DNA from: Sphingomonadaceae bacterium | GTDB lineage: Bacteria; Pseudomonadota; Alphaproteobacteria; Sphingomonadales; Sphingomonadaceae | Direction of reading: 5' to 3' | Assembly (NCBI GenBank): GCA_019245455.1 | Contig: JAFARM010000327.1 | Location: 1-8,325 of the forward strand | Length of the DNA: 8,325 nt | Shown here: positions 7,318 through 8,325 of the stretch, one piece after another | How the letters are laid out: the number at the start of each line of letters is the position of its first letter | How positions within the stretch are numbered: the first letter of the stretch is position 1 | Notes under the pieces: model-generated | Database searches by the model: none | What the model was told of the DNA's origin: nothing | Seen by the model: only the letters and a program-made list of their open reading frames with translations | Translations under genes and position numbers: made by a program

Positions 7318-8083
7318 GGCAGTAGAGCGCCCCGCTACCACCACGTGTCATTCCCGCGTCCGCGGGAATGACAGGGTAGGAGATGCGGCTCGTCGCACGG
7401 CCAAAAACGACCCCGAGCGCCGGTGCGTTATAACGGGCGCGCACGGCAGTCGCGACGCGCTGATCCGCCTGGCGATCGACGGCGAGGGGCGGGTGTTCCC
7501 CGACCTCGCCGCGCGCGCGCCGGGCCGGGGGGCGTGGCTGTCGCCCGACCGCGCGCTGATCGCCAGCGCGGCCGCGCGCGGCAAGCTGCGCGGGGCGCTG
7601 ATGCGCGCGTTCAGGACGACGGCGATCGCCGTGCCCGACGACCTGCCCGAGCAGATCGCGAGCGGGCTCGAACGCCGTGCGCTCGACCGGCTGGGCTTGG
7701 AAAACAAGGCCGGGCACCTCATCTGGGGGGCGGAGCGCATCGCCGACGCGCTCGCCGCCGGCCGGGTCCGCCTTCTCCTCCACGCCACCGACGCGGCGGC
7801 GGACGGCGCGGCCAAGCTCGACGCGCGGGCGCGGGCGGCGGGCGTTCCGATCCTGATCGTGCCGGCGACGCGCGAGCGAATGTCCTTGGCGCTGGGCCGC
7901 GACAATGTGGTACACGCCGCCGTGTGTGACGACGGGGCGGCGACGCGGACGGCCGCGGCACTTTACCGCTGGCGCGCCTTCATCGGAAGCGGGTCAGGCG
8001 CCGACGCGCCTTTCAACGGGTTGATTTCAGTGACGCCGGAGGCGAAGAGCGCCGCCGGCACGAGGGTATCGGGACACGAATGA
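7298..8083 (+). CDS. YlxR (DUF448) RNA-binding protein with L7Ae-like C-terminal domain
   Basis: The 261-residue product combines a DUF448/YlxR domain with an L7Ae/L30e-like RNA-binding domain, the usual arrangement in alphaproteobacteria. The YlxR part has R41-R42-C43 and G76-R-G-A-W-L81 (ARAPGRGAWLS). The L7Ae-like part covers about 133-240, including NKAGHLIWGAERIADALAAG. YlxR-type proteins sit between nusA and infB in many bacteria and bind RNA; the exact role is unresolved. The start at 7298 has an ideal GGAGG and overlaps nusA by 20 nt. Residues 17-25 are encoded by a palindromic repeat (7346-7373), so the first 40 or so residues include a stretch (CHSRVRGND) that looks like translated repeat rather than conserved protein. 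The stop overlaps the infB ATG in an ATGA junction. The two-domain call is firm; the exact N-terminus rests on the ribosome binding site. Confidence 0.9.
   Translation: MRSPPDEAVERPATTTCHSRVRGNDRVGDAARRTAKNDPERRCVITGAHGSRDALIRLAIDGEGRVFPDLAARAPGRGAWLSPDRALIASAAARGKLRGALMRAFRTTAIAVPDDLPEQIASGLERRALDRLGLENKAGHLIWGAERIADALAAGRVRLLLHATDAAADGAAKLDARARAAGVPILIVPATRERMSLALGRDNVVHAAVCDDGAATRTAAALYRWRAFIGSGSGADAPFNGLISVTPEAKSAAGTRVSGHE
7346..7373. repeat. Palindromic repeat element inside the ylxR coding region
   Basis: TGTCATTCCCGCG at 7346-7358 is perfectly complementary to CGCGGGAATGACA at 7361-7373, with only TC between: a 13-bp-arm palindrome. The TCATTCCCGC/GCGGGAATGA type is a widespread dispersed repeat normally found between genes. 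Here it lies in frame near the 5' end of ylxR and causes no stop or frameshift. I see no target-site duplication around it. Confidence 0.85.
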
Positions 8084-8325
8084 GCGACGACAACAAACCC
8101 AAGCTCGGAATGCGCGCGCCGCTCGGCCTCAACAAGACGGTCGAGGTCGGCAAGGTCAAGCAGAGCTTCAGCCACGGCCGGTCGAAGTCGGTCGTGGTCG
8201 AGGTCAAGCGCGCCCGCGTCCTCCACCGCCCGGGCGAGACGCGAGAGGAGGCCCCGGCCGTGCCGCCGCCGCCTGCCCCTGCGCCCGCCGCCCCCCAGGC
8301 GCGCGCGCCGCAGCCGGCTGCCCCG
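8080..8325 (+). CDS. infB: Translation initiation factor IF-2, N-terminal part (3' end outside window)
   Basis: IF-2 is the GTPase that brings initiator fMet-tRNA to the 30S subunit and promotes subunit joining. Only the first 82 codons are visible. They show the alphaproteobacterial IF-2 start: MSDDNKPKLG, then the LGLNKTVEVGKVKQSFSHGRSKSVVVEVKR-type block and the beginning of a proline/alanine-rich linker. The GTPase domain lies beyond the window. The ATG overlaps the ylxR stop (ATGA), and a GAGGG at 8062-8066 lies 13 nt upstream, rather far for a strong site. Initiation therefore probably relies on coupling. Its place after ylxR completes the conserved operon. Confidence 0.95.
   Translation, partial: MSDDNKPKLGMRAPLGLNKTVEVGKVKQSFSHGRSKSVVVEVKRARVLHRPGETREEAPAVPPPPAPAPAAPQARAPQPAAP

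Noticed and set aside
5551..7344. Long minus-strand open frame antisense to nusA
   Set aside because: It is a shadow of nusA codon structure in high-GC DNA. Its Asp/Leu/Val-rich repetitive translation has no motif.
7383..7433. ATG CGG start at 7383 as the ylxR start, after the palindrome
   Set aside because: It is in a different frame from ylxR and reaches TAA after 16 codons. The preceding purines abut the ATG without spacing.

Overview
This window looks like core chromosome of a high-GC alphaproteobacterium, most likely a Sphingomonadaceae member (Sphingomonas-like). The grounds are very GC-rich coding DNA, an alphaproteobacterial-type IF-2 N-terminus, a YlxR protein fused to an L7Ae-like domain, and intergenic palindromes of a style I associate with this group. 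The genus is inference; no rRNA or other marker is present.

Layout. Positions 3-194 hold the C-terminal end of a membrane protein. It is followed on the + strand by radA (233-1597, DNA repair and recombination), a 288-bp intergenic region filled by a composite palindromic repeat (1632-1778), cvpA (1886-2539), cysS (2540-3937) and a 52-residue DUF2256 zinc-ribbon protein (3934-4092). The last three are joined start-to-stop and probably form one transcript. A single minus-strand gene (4116-5003) encodes an exported metallo-beta-lactamase-fold hydrolase. It is convergent with the cysS cluster and divergent from the next operon. From 5121 to the right edge runs the classical operon rimP-nusA-ylxR-infB, with infB cut off at the window end.

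The rimP-nusA-infB operon couples ribosome small-subunit maturation (RimP), transcription elongation, termination and antitermination (NusA), an RNA-binding accessory protein (YlxR) and translation initiation (IF-2). CvpA, CysRS and RadA are housekeeping genes.

I found no previously undescribed multigene system. The points most worth a second look are small: (1) a low-GC patch of about 280 bp inside cysS that keeps the frame and looks like a recombination tract; (2) a 13-bp-arm palindrome inside the 5' coding part of ylxR, apparently translated; (3) an eight-codon upstream ORF with its own Shine-Dalgarno that overlaps the rimP start as ATGA, with its ATG inside a plausible -10 box; (4) the composite palindromic repeat between radA and cvpA; and (5) the DUF2256 gene, which is too short for usual length cut-offs.
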